A stretch of 41,916 nucleotides of DNA from a virus. The DNA lies in IMG/VR virus record IMGVR_UViG_3300029258_001351, positions 1 through 41,916 of that record; one strand, 5' to 3'. Of the stretch, positions 7,423-14,066 are shown one piece after another. Position 1 is the stretch's first letter. Each line of letters opens with the position of its first letter. The notes under the pieces are model-generated. The model was not told where the DNA came from, did not search any database, and worked only from the letters and a program-made list of their open reading frames with translations. The translations under genes were made by a program, and so were the position numbers.

Positions 7423-8727
7423 TCAAAATGAGGTTTTGTCTTGAACGGCTACCTCGGAAAACCTCGTGCTCGGCCGGTGGAACTCCACCGGGATATTCGC
7501 AGTCGGGCCATTCCTGTTTTTCGCCACGATGAGCACAACGGGAATATCGTTGCCTTCCACCCGCCGGTCGGGGCGGATGAATATCACTACATCCGCGTCC
7601 TGCTCGATAGCCCCACTGTCGCGCAGGTGAGCAAGTTTCGGCGTCGTGTCTTCGCGGGTGGCGTCCCGAGTCAATTGTGAAATCACGATGACCGCGGCGC
7701 CGGTATCCACTGCGAGCCGCTTGAATGCGGCAGTCATTGACGCCACTGCAAGGGGCCGAGTGTCATGCTTGCCATCTGGCTCACAGACCTGGAGATAGTC
7801 GATCACGATAAGCCCGGCGCCATGGCGGCGGATGTACTGCCGTGCAGTAGCGACGATGTCCCGCACATACCGAGGCTTATCGTCGATACCCAGCTTGCAA
7901 TCTGCGAGCTGCTTGGCGGCCTCGTTGCAGGCAGTGGCCTGCTCGTCTGGCGAACCTTCCAACAATCGCCGGCTAGACGTGCCAGTCAGATACGCCACCA
8001 CACGGCGAGCGATGGAATCGGCTGACATTTCGAGTGACACGACTAGGCTTGGAATGCCGGCCATGCCCGCGGTTATCGCAAACTGTACGCCCAGGGCGGT
8101 CTTGCCGGCGCTGGTGCCCGCGGCGATGATGGTCAACGCCCCTCGTTCAATGCCACCGATTTTAGCGTCGAACGATGCGATCCCCGTTGGAATGTGCGGC
8201 GGTAGCGCCTTGAGCTTCGCAGGCAACGTTGCCGTCAATTCGTGCATGGATTGGATCTCCTGGCCGCTAGCCGAGCTGATGCCGACGGCCTCAATGAGAT
8301 TGGCGTAGCGGGCACATAGCTCGTCGGGGTCTTCGCCGACAATGTCCGCGGCCTTGCTTCGCAAGTCAGTCCCGAGTGACATGAGCTGCCGACGCCGATG
8401 ATGACCCGCGACGATGGCGGCATAGTGCCCGACGTTGACCCAGTCCGCGAAGCTCTCCGCGAGCTGAATCATGTACGGCTGACCGCCGACCGTATCGAAG
8501 AGATCTCGCCGCCGGAGTTCATTCGAGACGGTCAACAAGTCGATGGCCGTGCCTTGCTGCCACAGCGACACGAGCACGTCATAGAGCTGACCGTGGACGG
8601 GCAAGTAGAACGCCTCACGAGAACCGACGATAGGTGCCGCCGTGTCGACGGCTGCTCGGTCCATCATCATCGAGCCCAGCAGGGCCATTTCGGCATCCAG
8701 GTCTTGGGGTGGCAGGCCGTCAACCAC
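7423..8727 (-). CDS. dnaB: Replicative DNA helicase, DnaB family
   Basis: The 434-residue protein has the DnaB N-terminal helical domain (PPQDLDAEMALLGSMM, residues about 6-110). After a linker comes the RecA-like domain, introduced by IPTGIASFDAKIGGIERG. Walker A is AAGTSAGKT near residue 205, Walker B is GLIVIDYLQ near residue 315, and the motif with VIVISQLTRD follows. It unwinds phage DNA at the fork and would be loaded by the initiator encoded directly upstream, which it overlaps by 8 nt. Length is slightly below cellular DnaB (about 470), as is common in phages. Confidence 0.93.
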   Translation of the reverse strand: MVDGLPPQDLDAEMALLGSMMMDRAAVDTAAPIVGSREAFYLPVHGQLYDVLVSLWQQGTAIDLLTVSNELRRRDLFDTVGGQPYMIQLAESFADWVNVGHYAAIVAGHHRRRQLMSLGTDLRSKAADIVGEDPDELCARYANLIEAVGISSASGQEIQSMHELTATLPAKLKALPPHIPTGIASFDAKIGGIERGALTIIAAGTSAGKTALGVQFAITAGMAGIPSLVVSLEMSADSIARRVVAYLTGTSSRRLLEGSPDEQATACNEAAKQLADCKLGIDDKPRYVRDIVATARQYIRRHGAGLIVIDYLQVCEPDGKHDTRPLAVASMTAAFKRLAVDTGAAVIVISQLTRDATREDTTPKLAHLRDSGAIEQDADVVIFIRPDRRVEGNDIPVVLIVAKNRNGPTANIPVEFHRPSTRFSEVAVQDKTSF

Positions 8728-9556
8728 GACTGGCCTCCCGGTACAGCTTGTCGAAATCGTCGCCGCCCTTGCTGCCGGCAGGTCGGGGCGCTGTCAGCGT
8801 ATCCCAACGTGTGACCAGTACATGCGGACTGGCTTCACTCCAATCGCCAGCCTCGACCTTGGCCTGCACGATGGCCCACTTCTGCCGAATCTGCTCGGGC
8901 GTCGCCTTGCACTTTTTCAGGTCTGCGGCGATGGCCCCGATGTGTTTGCCTTGGCGGCCCGTCAGCTTGGCGCCGACCAAGCTCGGAAAACAGCATTCAA
9001 CCACCGCGTCGAAAATGGGATCGCGTGGACGTTGTGCCGGCGCAGCCGGCAAAGAAGACGTAGTCTTCTTACATTGCGTTGGGTTGGGTTGGGTAGGCAA
9101 GACTGAGTCTGGACATTGTCTGGACATTGTCTGGACATTGTCCGGACAGATCGCTGTTTTTCGCTTACGAGGGGCCTTTTTGGGCGGATCACTACCCTCC
9201 TTGCGCGCCCACCGTTTCTTCACGAAAGTAGGCGCCCAATCGGCGTAGTCATGTATGGCGTAAGTGTCACGGTTGACATTGTCTGGACATTGTCCGGACA
9301 TTGTCTGGACACGATCCAGGAATCCGGCGTCCACTAAAGCGGCAACAAAGACGGTCGGGTCGCCATCCCACCGGGCAGACTGGGCAATCTCGCGATCATC
9401 CCAGCCGGGAAGTACTCCATCACGCCCAATCGATGGCGTGTCATAGACCGCCCACCATAGGTGCTCAAGGAGTCCGACAGCCTCCGGCCGAGAACGCCTC
9501 AGGCGATTGACGAGGTCCAGGAGCTTGCTGTGCCGTTTTAGGCTACTGTGCGCCAT
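8720..9556 (-). CDS. Replication initiator / helicase-loader-like protein containing internal iterons
   Basis: The 278-residue protein starts with a winged-helix-like N-terminus (LLDLVNRLRRSRPEAVGLLEH, then IAQSARWDGDPTVFVAALVDAGFLD), the layout of phage replisome organisers. A variable middle (residues 80-180) is followed by a C-terminal helical domain (GRQGKHIGAIAADLKKCKAT). It lies directly upstream of the DnaB gene with an 8-nt overlap, the classic initiator-helicase order. The middle is encoded over two clusters of 11-bp direct repeats, so its peptide repeats look like a by-product of DNA-level repeats. By analogy with lambda O, the replication origin may lie inside this gene. Confidence 0.8.
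   Translation of the reverse strand: MAHSSLKRHSKLLDLVNRLRRSRPEAVGLLEHLWWAVYDTPSIGRDGVLPGWDDREIAQSARWDGDPTVFVAALVDAGFLDRVQTMSGQCPDNVNRDTYAIHDYADWAPTFVKKRWARKEGSDPPKKAPRKRKTAICPDNVQTMSRQCPDSVLPTQPNPTQCKKTTSSLPAAPAQRPRDPIFDAVVECCFPSLVGAKLTGRQGKHIGAIAADLKKCKATPEQIRQKWAIVQAKVEAGDWSEASPHVLVTRWDTLTAPRPAGSKGGDDFDKLYREASRG
9107..9150. repeat. Iteron cluster 1 (four 11-bp units)
   Basis: Four head-to-tail 11-bp units begin at 9107, 9118, 9129 and 9140. The unit is GTCTGGACATT, identical in the first three, and the last is GTCCGGACAGA. Each contains the near-palindrome TGTCTGGACA. The 11-bp period places every copy on one face of the helix and is out of phase with codons. Confidence 0.9.
9272..9313. 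repeat. Iteron cluster 2 (three and a part 11-bp units)
   Basis: Three full units at 9281, 9292 and 9303 (GTCTGGACATT, GTCCGGACATT, GTCTGGACACG) follow a partial unit ending at 9280. They are the same repeat as cluster 1, about 120 bp away, inside the same gene. The centre of the middle unit, TGTCCGGACA, is a perfect palindrome. Confidence 0.9.
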
Positions 9557-9568
9557 CCCTGGCGTCTC

Positions 9569-10693
9569 CTACGCTGGCAGGGCATCGCGGATGCTCTGCA
9601 ACTCTGCGGGGTCGGCCACTTGCCGGACCTCCAGAATGTCTTTCATGCCGAGATTCTCGATGACGGGGTCACGTTCATCTTGCGGCACCTTGGCGAACGC
9701 TGCGATAATGGCGTCCTGGGCCGCTCGTGCCGGGTCGGCCTGCCCCTTCAGTGCCTCAACCTGTCTGGCCTGCTCGCCGGCGGGGACGGAGGGCTTCTCC
9801 GGTTCGGGCTTGGCCTTCCGCTTTCGCCGGCCGTTCCCCTTGCCCTTGCCCTTGCCCTTAGCCGCCATGAACTGGTCGAGCTTGCCGGGGGCGGGGGTTT
9901 TCGCGGGCGGCTCGGATGCGGGCTCTCCGAACAGTTCCGCAACGGTAGCCTCCCCCTGCTCGATGCTGTTCCAGATGCCCACGAGGTGCCGGCGGTCCTC
10001 TTTCGTGAACGACTCAGTACGCTTACCAATGAGCGTTTCGAGCTGTTCCTGGTCGATGTCCTTCTCTGAGAAGCTGGCTATGAGCTTTTGGATGGTGCTC
10101 TCGTCCAGGAATTCGTCCAGTTGCTCATCCACGCACTGCATGAGTTCGGATCGTAGGCCCGGCGGGACCGACCGCAGGATGCACTCGCGGAGCAATTTGG
10201 AGCCCATCGCCTCGCACACGACGTTGAAGAAACGGTCATCGGAGTGTCGGCCCAGGCCACCGCTGGACCGCTTGTAGTTCTTGCTTACTACGCTGCTTTT
10301 CTGCCAAATGCGGCCGGACTGAAAATCCGTAAAGACCGCATCGACACGGGCCGTGTCGTTGTCGAGGGGCGTGACCTCAGTGCGGACTCGGTTGTACTGG
10401 TAGGAGCACGCCACCGCCTCTGCCGCCCGGACTGACAGCCCGCGGGCATACTTCATCTTGCCGCCGTCGCCCTTGCCTACGGGCTTGGAATAGACCGCAG
10501 ACTTGGCAAAACTCTTGAAAGTTTGCAGTTGGTGTTTGATGTCTGCGAGCACTTCGCCATAGTCGCGGGGGTGCGCTGCGGCCAGGGCCATGATATTCTC
10601 ATTCTCCATCTTCACGATGGCCAAATCGCGGGGCAGGTTGGCGACGGCCCCGACCTGTGCCTCCATCGCGTCCTGTTTCACCAGCTCTGTCAT
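9569..10693 (-). CDS. Probable single-strand annealing / recombination protein
   Basis: The 374-residue protein follows the exonuclease gene with an ATGA overlap, the usual order of a phage two-component recombination pair. Its core (about residues 55-160) reads KMKYARGLSVRAAEAVA and VDAVFTDFQSG, then FFNVVCEAMGSKLLRECI. A region near residues 195-240 (LETLIGKRTESFTKEDRRHL, then SIEQGEATVAELF) matches the tail often seen in phage recombination proteins. The C-terminal linker KGKGKGKGNGRRKRK is very basic. The annealing role is inferred from position and pattern; the exact superfamily (RecT, Erf, Sak) is uncertain. The start at 10691-10693 is chosen over a longer low-complexity extension. Confidence 0.7.
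   Translation of the reverse strand: MTELVKQDAMEAQVGAVANLPRDLAIVKMENENIMALAAAHPRDYGEVLADIKHQLQTFKSFAKSAVYSKPVGKGDGGKMKYARGLSVRAAEAVACSYQYNRVRTEVTPLDNDTARVDAVFTDFQSGRIWQKSSVVSKNYKRSSGGLGRHSDDRFFNVVCEAMGSKLLRECILRSVPPGLRSELMQCVDEQLDEFLDESTIQKLIASFSEKDIDQEQLETLIGKRTESFTKEDRRHLVGIWNSIEQGEATVAELFGEPASEPPAKTPAPGKLDQFMAAKGKGKGKGNGRRKRKAKPEPEKPSVPAGEQARQVEALKGQADPARAAQDAIIAAFAKVPQDERDPVIENLGMKDILEVRQVADPAELQSIRDALPA
9836..9857 (-). other. G-quadruplex-capable tract inside the annealing-protein gene
   Basis: On the minus strand the tract reads GGG-CAA-GGG-CAA-GGG-CAA-GGGG, four G-runs with 3-nt loops, encoding the alternating Lys-Gly linker. Confidence 0.6.
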
Positions 10694-11607
10694 TTCGCCT
10701 TGCCTTTCTTGCGTAGGAGGGTCCGCTTTGTGTGCGCCTTTACTACATGCTCGGCCACCTCGCTCGCCTTCCATGTGTACTGTGTCCCATCCGGCAACTG
10801 GCCCACTTCGGCCTCGCCGATGATCTGCTTAATCTTGTTCTCACGCTCAGAGATGCGGGCTTTCAGCTTGGTTGCCGCTCGCTTATATCGCACGAGCTGT
10901 TCGTCCAGCTCACAGGCCGTGCTCGGCATGGCCACGATGACCTTGCGGACGTGGCGGGGGAACATCTTGTGCAGGGTCTCGCGGGCCGACTCGCTCGCAT
11001 CCGGCTCCGGCGGGATGTCCCGCTGGACCAAGTCCCAGAACGCAGACAGTTGCCCGAGCATCCACTCAATGAACGTGTCATGGAGGTCAAGGTCTTTCCA
11101 CAGGAATCGCTGGCCGCCGATGAGTGCAGCGATTGAGCCCCACTCCACGCCCATCGCGGCCATCTCGTGCTGGACCTGGGCCTGAACATAGGCGGGGGGC
11201 TCGTCTTCCCACTGCCCGGCCATGTGGACGCCGACGGTCTTGATCTGGAGGTCACCCAGTGGCCGGGTTTTGGTTTCCTTGACCAACCTGTCCGGCGTGG
11301 CGAGCAGCCATTCAATCTCGGGGGGCCGATAGATCGTGTACTCGCCGGGATTGCGGATGGCGCGGCCGGTTTCCTTCATGTACGCCCGTGCGATCGCAGG
11401 CTCCAACTTGTGGCCCCATTGGACGGCCTCAACTTTTGAGAGGTCGGCTGGTTCAACCTTGCCGGTTTTCTCTGCCCACAGTTCAAGGGCCGATTTGTAT
11501 GGATTCAGGCCGAGGACGGTAGGGCAGTCGCTCGCACCGATCCCCTTCGCTCGCCTTGCCAGCCACTCAGCCTCGTTCTTGCAGCGGATTATCTTAGGGA
11601 ACCGCAC
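10690..11607 (-). CDS. YqaJ-type viral recombinase (lambda exonuclease-like PD-(D/E)XK nuclease)
   Basis: The 305-residue protein has the YqaJ signature in order. GIGASDCPTVLGLNPYKSAL is at residues about 22-41, WGHKLEPAIARAY at about 68-80, the catalytic Asp strand LLATPDRLV at about 102, and DLQIKTVGVHM at about 118. The metal-binding Glu of the E-x-K motif is replaced by Gln (Q-I-K), a variant known in phage YqaJ proteins. YVQAQVQHEMAAMGV then gives the conserved Q-helix. It would resect double-stranded ends 5' to 3' and hand single strands to the annealing protein, with which it shares an ATGA overlap. Confidence 0.92.
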   Translation of the reverse strand: MRFPKIIRCKNEAEWLARRAKGIGASDCPTVLGLNPYKSALELWAEKTGKVEPADLSKVEAVQWGHKLEPAIARAYMKETGRAIRNPGEYTIYRPPEIEWLLATPDRLVKETKTRPLGDLQIKTVGVHMAGQWEDEPPAYVQAQVQHEMAAMGVEWGSIAALIGGQRFLWKDLDLHDTFIEWMLGQLSAFWDLVQRDIPPEPDASESARETLHKMFPRHVRKVIVAMPSTACELDEQLVRYKRAATKLKARISERENKIKQIIGEAEVGQLPDGTQYTWKASEVAEHVVKAHTKRTLLRKKGKAK

Positions 11608-11825
11608 GTCACTCCCTTTCTGCTTCGGCCTCTTCGATGCCGTCTATCTTGCCTTCGCTGTACCCTTCGGCTTCGCCAGTCTCGAAGCCTTCGGTATAGG
11701 CCATGTCGCACGCCTTTTCCGCAGTGGCCAAGGGCACCATCTCCGGCAGGCGAACAGGCGTCAAAAGAAGCCGCCGGCTCATCGCGCATGCGCCGCAGAA
11801 TGGCAGCCTGTGCATCGCTAATCAT
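11589..11825 (-). CDS. Small gene with apparent frame change (N-terminal half in this frame)
   Basis: ATG 11823-11825 is preceded by GGGGAG at good distance and overlaps the upstream stop. The first residues, MISDAQAAILRRMRDEPAAS, look like a genuine helix. After that this frame becomes arginine-rich shadow sequence. The natural-looking continuation (ATAEKACDMAYTEGFETGEA and an acidic Glu/Gly tail ending at 11609) is in the +1 frame, entered near a TTTT run at about 11762-11765. The real product is probably a mosaic of both frames: a frameshifted gene, a sequencing error or, less likely, programmed shifting. Confidence 0.4.
   Translation of the reverse strand: MISDAQAAILRRMRDEPAASFDACSPAGDGALGHCGKGVRHGLYRRLRDWRSRRVQRRQDRRHRRGRSRKGVTCGSLR
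11609..11815 (-). CDS. Small acidic Glu/Gly-repeat protein, 68 aa (alternative or continuation frame)
   Basis: The C-terminal half reads TEGFETGEAEGYSEGKIDG, a regular E-G-x-x-x-G pattern similar to that of the next gene (AWCEGRAEGYGDGR). This suggests two related small proteins in tandem. No good ribosome site precedes its ATG codons, which supports the idea that it is read from the start at 11825 after a frame change. The function is unknown. Confidence 0.5.
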   Translation of the reverse strand: MHRLPFCGACAMSRRLLLTPVRLPEMVPLATAEKACDMAYTEGFETGEAEGYSEGKIDGIEEAEAERE

Positions 11826-12021
11826 GGCCCTCGCTCCCCGGGGGGTGTTTCATTTCTCGCCGCATCGACTGCCGGCCGTCGCCGTAACCCTCTGCGCGGC
11901 CTTCGCACCACGCTTGGTCAAGCAGATCCTCGATGTGGTGCCGGAGTGGATAAAACACCGCATGACCCAGCATCTCATGTATTGCGTTATTTATCGCTTC
12001 ACTACAGTTCGTTGCTGCCAT
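11818..12021 (-). CDS. Small protein with E-G-x-x-x-G motif, 67 aa
   Basis: The 67-residue protein has an N-terminal helical segment (CSEAINNAIHEMLGHAVFYP) and a glycine-spaced EGRAEGYGDGRQ stretch like that of its downstream neighbour. It is soluble, with no known family. Its stop overlaps the next start at 11825. Confidence 0.6.
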   Translation of the reverse strand: MAATNCSEAINNAIHEMLGHAVFYPLRHHIEDLLDQAWCEGRAEGYGDGRQSMRREMKHPPGSEGHD

Positions 12022-12028
12022 TAGCCAC

Positions 12029-12274
12029 CTACAAAATCCGCCCGGCGCGGGTCATGGCGTAGTTAACTGGTGAACCGCAGATGGAGTACCGGACTCGCTC
12101 GCCGCGCCGGACGGTGAAGATCAAGGGCCGCCGGGCGTTTACTAGGGCCGTGCGTGTCTGGGCGCACAAACTCGAATAACCCGGCGGCGTAACAGCCAAA
12201 CCCCGCCCCTGCGACACCGTGTCGCTTGTTGCTGACGGACAAAACACAATGGAGAACGGTCTGGTTCCTTTCAA
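12029..12274 (-). CDS. Alternative frame overlapping the 12063-12494 gene
   Basis: This 81-codon frame opens with TTG and overlaps the neighbouring frame by 212 nt. Its second half (NARRPLIFTVRRGERVRYS, then a stop) has strong G/C preference at third codon positions, unlike the other frame over the same bases. It may be the real C-terminus of the 12494-start gene after a +1 shift. A stand-alone start is weakly supported, because the AAAGGA lies at the TTG itself. Confidence 0.35.
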   Translation of the reverse strand: MKGTRPFSIVFCPSATSDTVSQGRGLAVTPPGYSSLCAQTRTALVNARRPLIFTVRRGERVRYSICGSPVNYAMTRAGRIL

Positions 12275-12494
12275 CAGTCAATCCTTTCCACTCGGGGGCG
12301 GGGTTGTTCGTCTTCGCGTTCTCGCGTTCGTCTAGCATGTCCACGATGAATCGAAAATGCGATTCAAGGCAGCGCAGGTTCACATGAAACTGGTGTGTCG
12401 GTTGCCGTTCCCAACCGCGCAGTACCCCAGCGGCATGCCGGATCGAACGCTCCAGGATTGTGCAGTGCGGACAGCCATCCATCTCATCACTCAC
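12063..12494 (-). CDS. Hypothetical protein, 143 aa (C-terminus doubtful)
   Basis: The N-terminal part is convincing: GCPHCTILERSIRHAAG carries a CxxC, followed by LRCLESHFRFIVDMLDEREN. The last 40 residues are rich in Arg, Pro and His and look like shadow sequence, while the overlapping +1 frame looks coding there. The start overlaps the upstream gene by 8 nt. The family is unknown. A frameshift near 12150-12270 would fuse this N-terminus to the 12029 frame. Confidence 0.55.
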   Translation of the reverse strand: MSDEMDGCPHCTILERSIRHAAGVLRGWERQPTHQFHVNLRCLESHFRFIVDMLDERENAKTNNPAPEWKGLTVERNQTVLHCVLSVSNKRHGVAGAGFGCYAAGLFEFVRPDTHGPSKRPAALDLHRPARRASPVLHLRFTS

Positions 12495-13020
12495 CGTTAG
12501 TGGGTTGCGGCTTCCCGTTCACCATCGCCGCCAGCAGCCGCTTGGGGTCTGTCGTAAGTGTCGTGCCTGTGGCAGCAAGGGCCTTCGTCGTGTTGGAGCT
12601 GGCGCAGAGCGCCAAGACTGCGAGCTGCGATTTCGTTGCCAGGAAGTCGGCGCGTCTGTCCTCTGGCAGCTTGTCGATGTCAACGCACATTGCCTGTCGT
12701 GTGGTGCGTCGGGTTTTACGGGCAATGCTCTTACGGCCGGCATGCACGACAGCCTCGGATTCAGTACCCTTGTCGAGACGACGGATGTGGCGCTTGCCTG
12801 ATATGCGTTGCCAGATGATGCCGTGCTCTGTTTCGATGTGTTGGAGGGCTGTCTGCAAGTTGCTGTAGCCAGCTTGGCCCACGCCTGTCGGTCGGTGACA
12901 GACAGCTTCTAGCTGCGCATCGGTAACTTCGTTGAGCGGAGTCTCCAGTAGGTACTGAATGATACTGTTCGTACAAACGCCGTAGCGTCCTATCTGCGGT
13001 ACTCGTTTGGGTTCATCCAT
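12487..13020 (-). CDS. Hypothetical protein downstream of GAC-array 1, 177 aa
   Basis: The 177-residue basic protein begins MDEPKRVPQIGRYGVCTNSI. It has a helical N-terminal domain that reads like a winged helix (LEAVCHRPTGVGQAGYSNLQ, then TEHGIIWQRISGKRHIRRL). A basic stretch (KSIARKTRRTTRQAM) follows. DNA or RNA binding is plausible; the family is unknown. GGAG precedes ATG 13018-13020, and the 5' leader is the long GACNN array ending 24 nt upstream of the start. Confidence 0.7.
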   Translation of the reverse strand: MDEPKRVPQIGRYGVCTNSIIQYLLETPLNEVTDAQLEAVCHRPTGVGQAGYSNLQTALQHIETEHGIIWQRISGKRHIRRLDKGTESEAVVHAGRKSIARKTRRTTRQAMCVDIDKLPEDRRADFLATKSQLAVLALCASSNTTKALAATGTTLTTDPKRLLAAMVNGKPQPTNGE

Positions 13021-13044
13021 GAGTCTCCATTCCTAGAAAATCTT

Positions 13045-13243
13045 GTCTCGTCTCGTCCTGTCTCGTCTCGTCACGTCGTGTCTCGTCAGGTCGCGTCCAG
13101 TCATGTCATGTCCTGTCGGGTCTCGTCAAAGTCCGCGTCCCCTCACAAATCTTGTCTTGTCTTGTCTCGTCCTGTCGAGTCGGGTCGTGTCTCGTCACGT
13201 CAGGTCTCGTCGGGTCGAGTCTTGTCGCGTCGTGTCGCGTCCT
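13045..13243 (-). repeat. GAC-pentad array 1 (17 + 18 units), in leader of 12487-13020
   Basis: On the plus strand GTC recurs every 5 nt with two variable bases: 17 consecutive GTCNN units at 13045-13129, a 24-nt spacer, and 18 units at 13154-13243. The transcript (minus) therefore carries NNGAC repeats. The NN pairs vary widely while GAC is invariant in all 35 units. The array touches the stop codon of the upstream gene (13242-13244) and ends just before the ribosome site of the downstream gene. Confidence 0.9.
13079..13206. repeat. 128-bp perfect direct repeat, copy 1
   Basis: Bases 13079-13206 are identical to 13893-14020, with a constant offset of 814 bp. The repeat includes parts of both GTCNN sub-arrays and the spacer between them. 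Confidence 0.9.
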
Positions 13244-13865
13244 AGCTTTCCACGACCGCGAAGGTAAATTCCAACACCTTAAACCTTCCCCAATAGCCGT
13301 TGCGCCGTGGTCGAAAGTATCCCATTCCAATCAACTGCCCAGCGTGCACTAGGCTACCCTTCAGGTGTTCCGGCGTCACGACCGGGTCCATGATGTAGAC
13401 GCTCCCGGATACGACCCACCCCTCGGCAATGAAGGGGAAGTGCTTCCACACGCGCTTGCCGCCACCGGGAGTGCCAGTCGAAGACACAAATAGACGTTCC
13501 GCCTGGACGTCCTTCGCGTAAACAGTCGGCCCGAAATAGAGCCGGTCGACAACCATAATGCCAGCTTCGTAGTGCTTTGTGTAGGTGGCGTTGCGTTTCC
13601 CCGGTACGCTCTGCGAGCGATACTTTGCATCATCTGTCAAGCAGTGTTTGAGTGAATTCGGTGGGATGTAGACCTTGCCCTCTCCGTCAGCGTGTATCCG
13701 TTCTCGCCAAATGCGGGCTTCAAACTGATCGTCCGTCTCCTTGTCGTTCTTCTTGCTCTGGATTGCACGTGAAAAGCCGAAGGGTGCAATACCCTCCAGC
13801 TTGAAGTTGCATTGAATGACGTCGCTTTGAATGACTTCGCCCTGGCTCGCCTCAGTCTGTGCCAT
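13242..13865 (-). CDS. Phage protein of unknown function bracketed by GAC arrays, 207 aa
   Basis: The protein has strands and loops such as FKLEGIAPFGFSRAIQ, a conserved-looking VYIPPNSLKHCLTDDAKY and a C-terminal GQLIGMGYFRPRRNGYWGRF followed by KVLEF. The glycine-rich turn before a final G-R-F/E-V strand resembles the ferredoxin-like (RAMP/Cas7-type) fold pattern and is also seen in unannotated phage proteins of this size. I regard that as a weak structural hint only. AAAGGG precedes ATG 13863-13865. The gene lies between two copies of a 128-bp repeat and near the recombination genes. Confidence 0.75.
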   Translation of the reverse strand: MAQTEASQGEVIQSDVIQCNFKLEGIAPFGFSRAIQSKKNDKETDDQFEARIWRERIHADGEGKVYIPPNSLKHCLTDDAKYRSQSVPGKRNATYTKHYEAGIMVVDRLYFGPTVYAKDVQAERLFVSSTGTPGGGKRVWKHFPFIAEGWVVSGSVYIMDPVVTPEHLKGSLVHAGQLIGMGYFRPRRNGYWGRFKVLEFTFAVVES

Positions 13866-13888
13866 GTGTAGGCCCTTTCAAAAATCTT

Positions 13889-14027
13889 GTCTTGTCTCGT
13901 CAGGTCGCGTCCAGTCATGTCATGTCCTGTCGGGTCTCGTCAAAGTCCGCGTCCCCTCACAAATCTTGTCTTGTCTTGTCTCGTCCTGTCGAGTCGGGTC
14001 GTGTCTCGTCACGTCAGGTCCCGTCAC
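13889..14027 (-). repeat. GAC-pentad array 2 (11 + 12 units), in leader of 13242-13865
   Basis: There are 11 GTCNN units at 13889-13943, the same 24-nt spacer as in array 1, and 12 units at 13968-14027 (plus-strand reading). The transcript carries NNGAC repeats in the 5' leader of the 207-aa gene, ending about 12 nt before its AAAGGG ribosome site. The array begins 3 nt after the T-tract of the intrinsic terminator at 14031-14066. Confidence 0.9.
13893..14020. repeat. 128-bp perfect direct repeat, copy 2
   Basis: This copy is identical to 13079-13206. The repeat pair encloses the complete 207-aa gene. Confidence 0.9.
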
Positions 14028-14030
14028 TCC

Positions 14031-14066
14031 AAAAAACTAGGCGCCTCGATGAGCCGAGACGCCTAG
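14031..14066 (-). terminator. Strong intrinsic terminator
   Basis: Read on the minus strand, a 12-bp stem (CTAGGCGTCTCG / CGAGGCGCCTAG, one G-T wobble) closes a 6-nt loop and is followed directly by TTTTTT at 14036-14031. The stop codon of the small membrane protein (14063-14065) lies inside the stem. It would end transcripts from the control region before the DNA-metabolism module. Confidence 0.88.

Noticed and set aside
13043-13267. Coding sequences over the GTCNN arrays on either strand
   Set aside because: The open frames merely translate the pentamer repeat into Ser/Arg/Val or Thr/Arg/Asp periodic peptides, have no ribosome sites and lie between well-supported genes.
13045-14027. CRISPR array
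   Set aside because: Units are only 5 nt with two variable bases; no 20-50 nt repeats with unique spacers and no cas genes.
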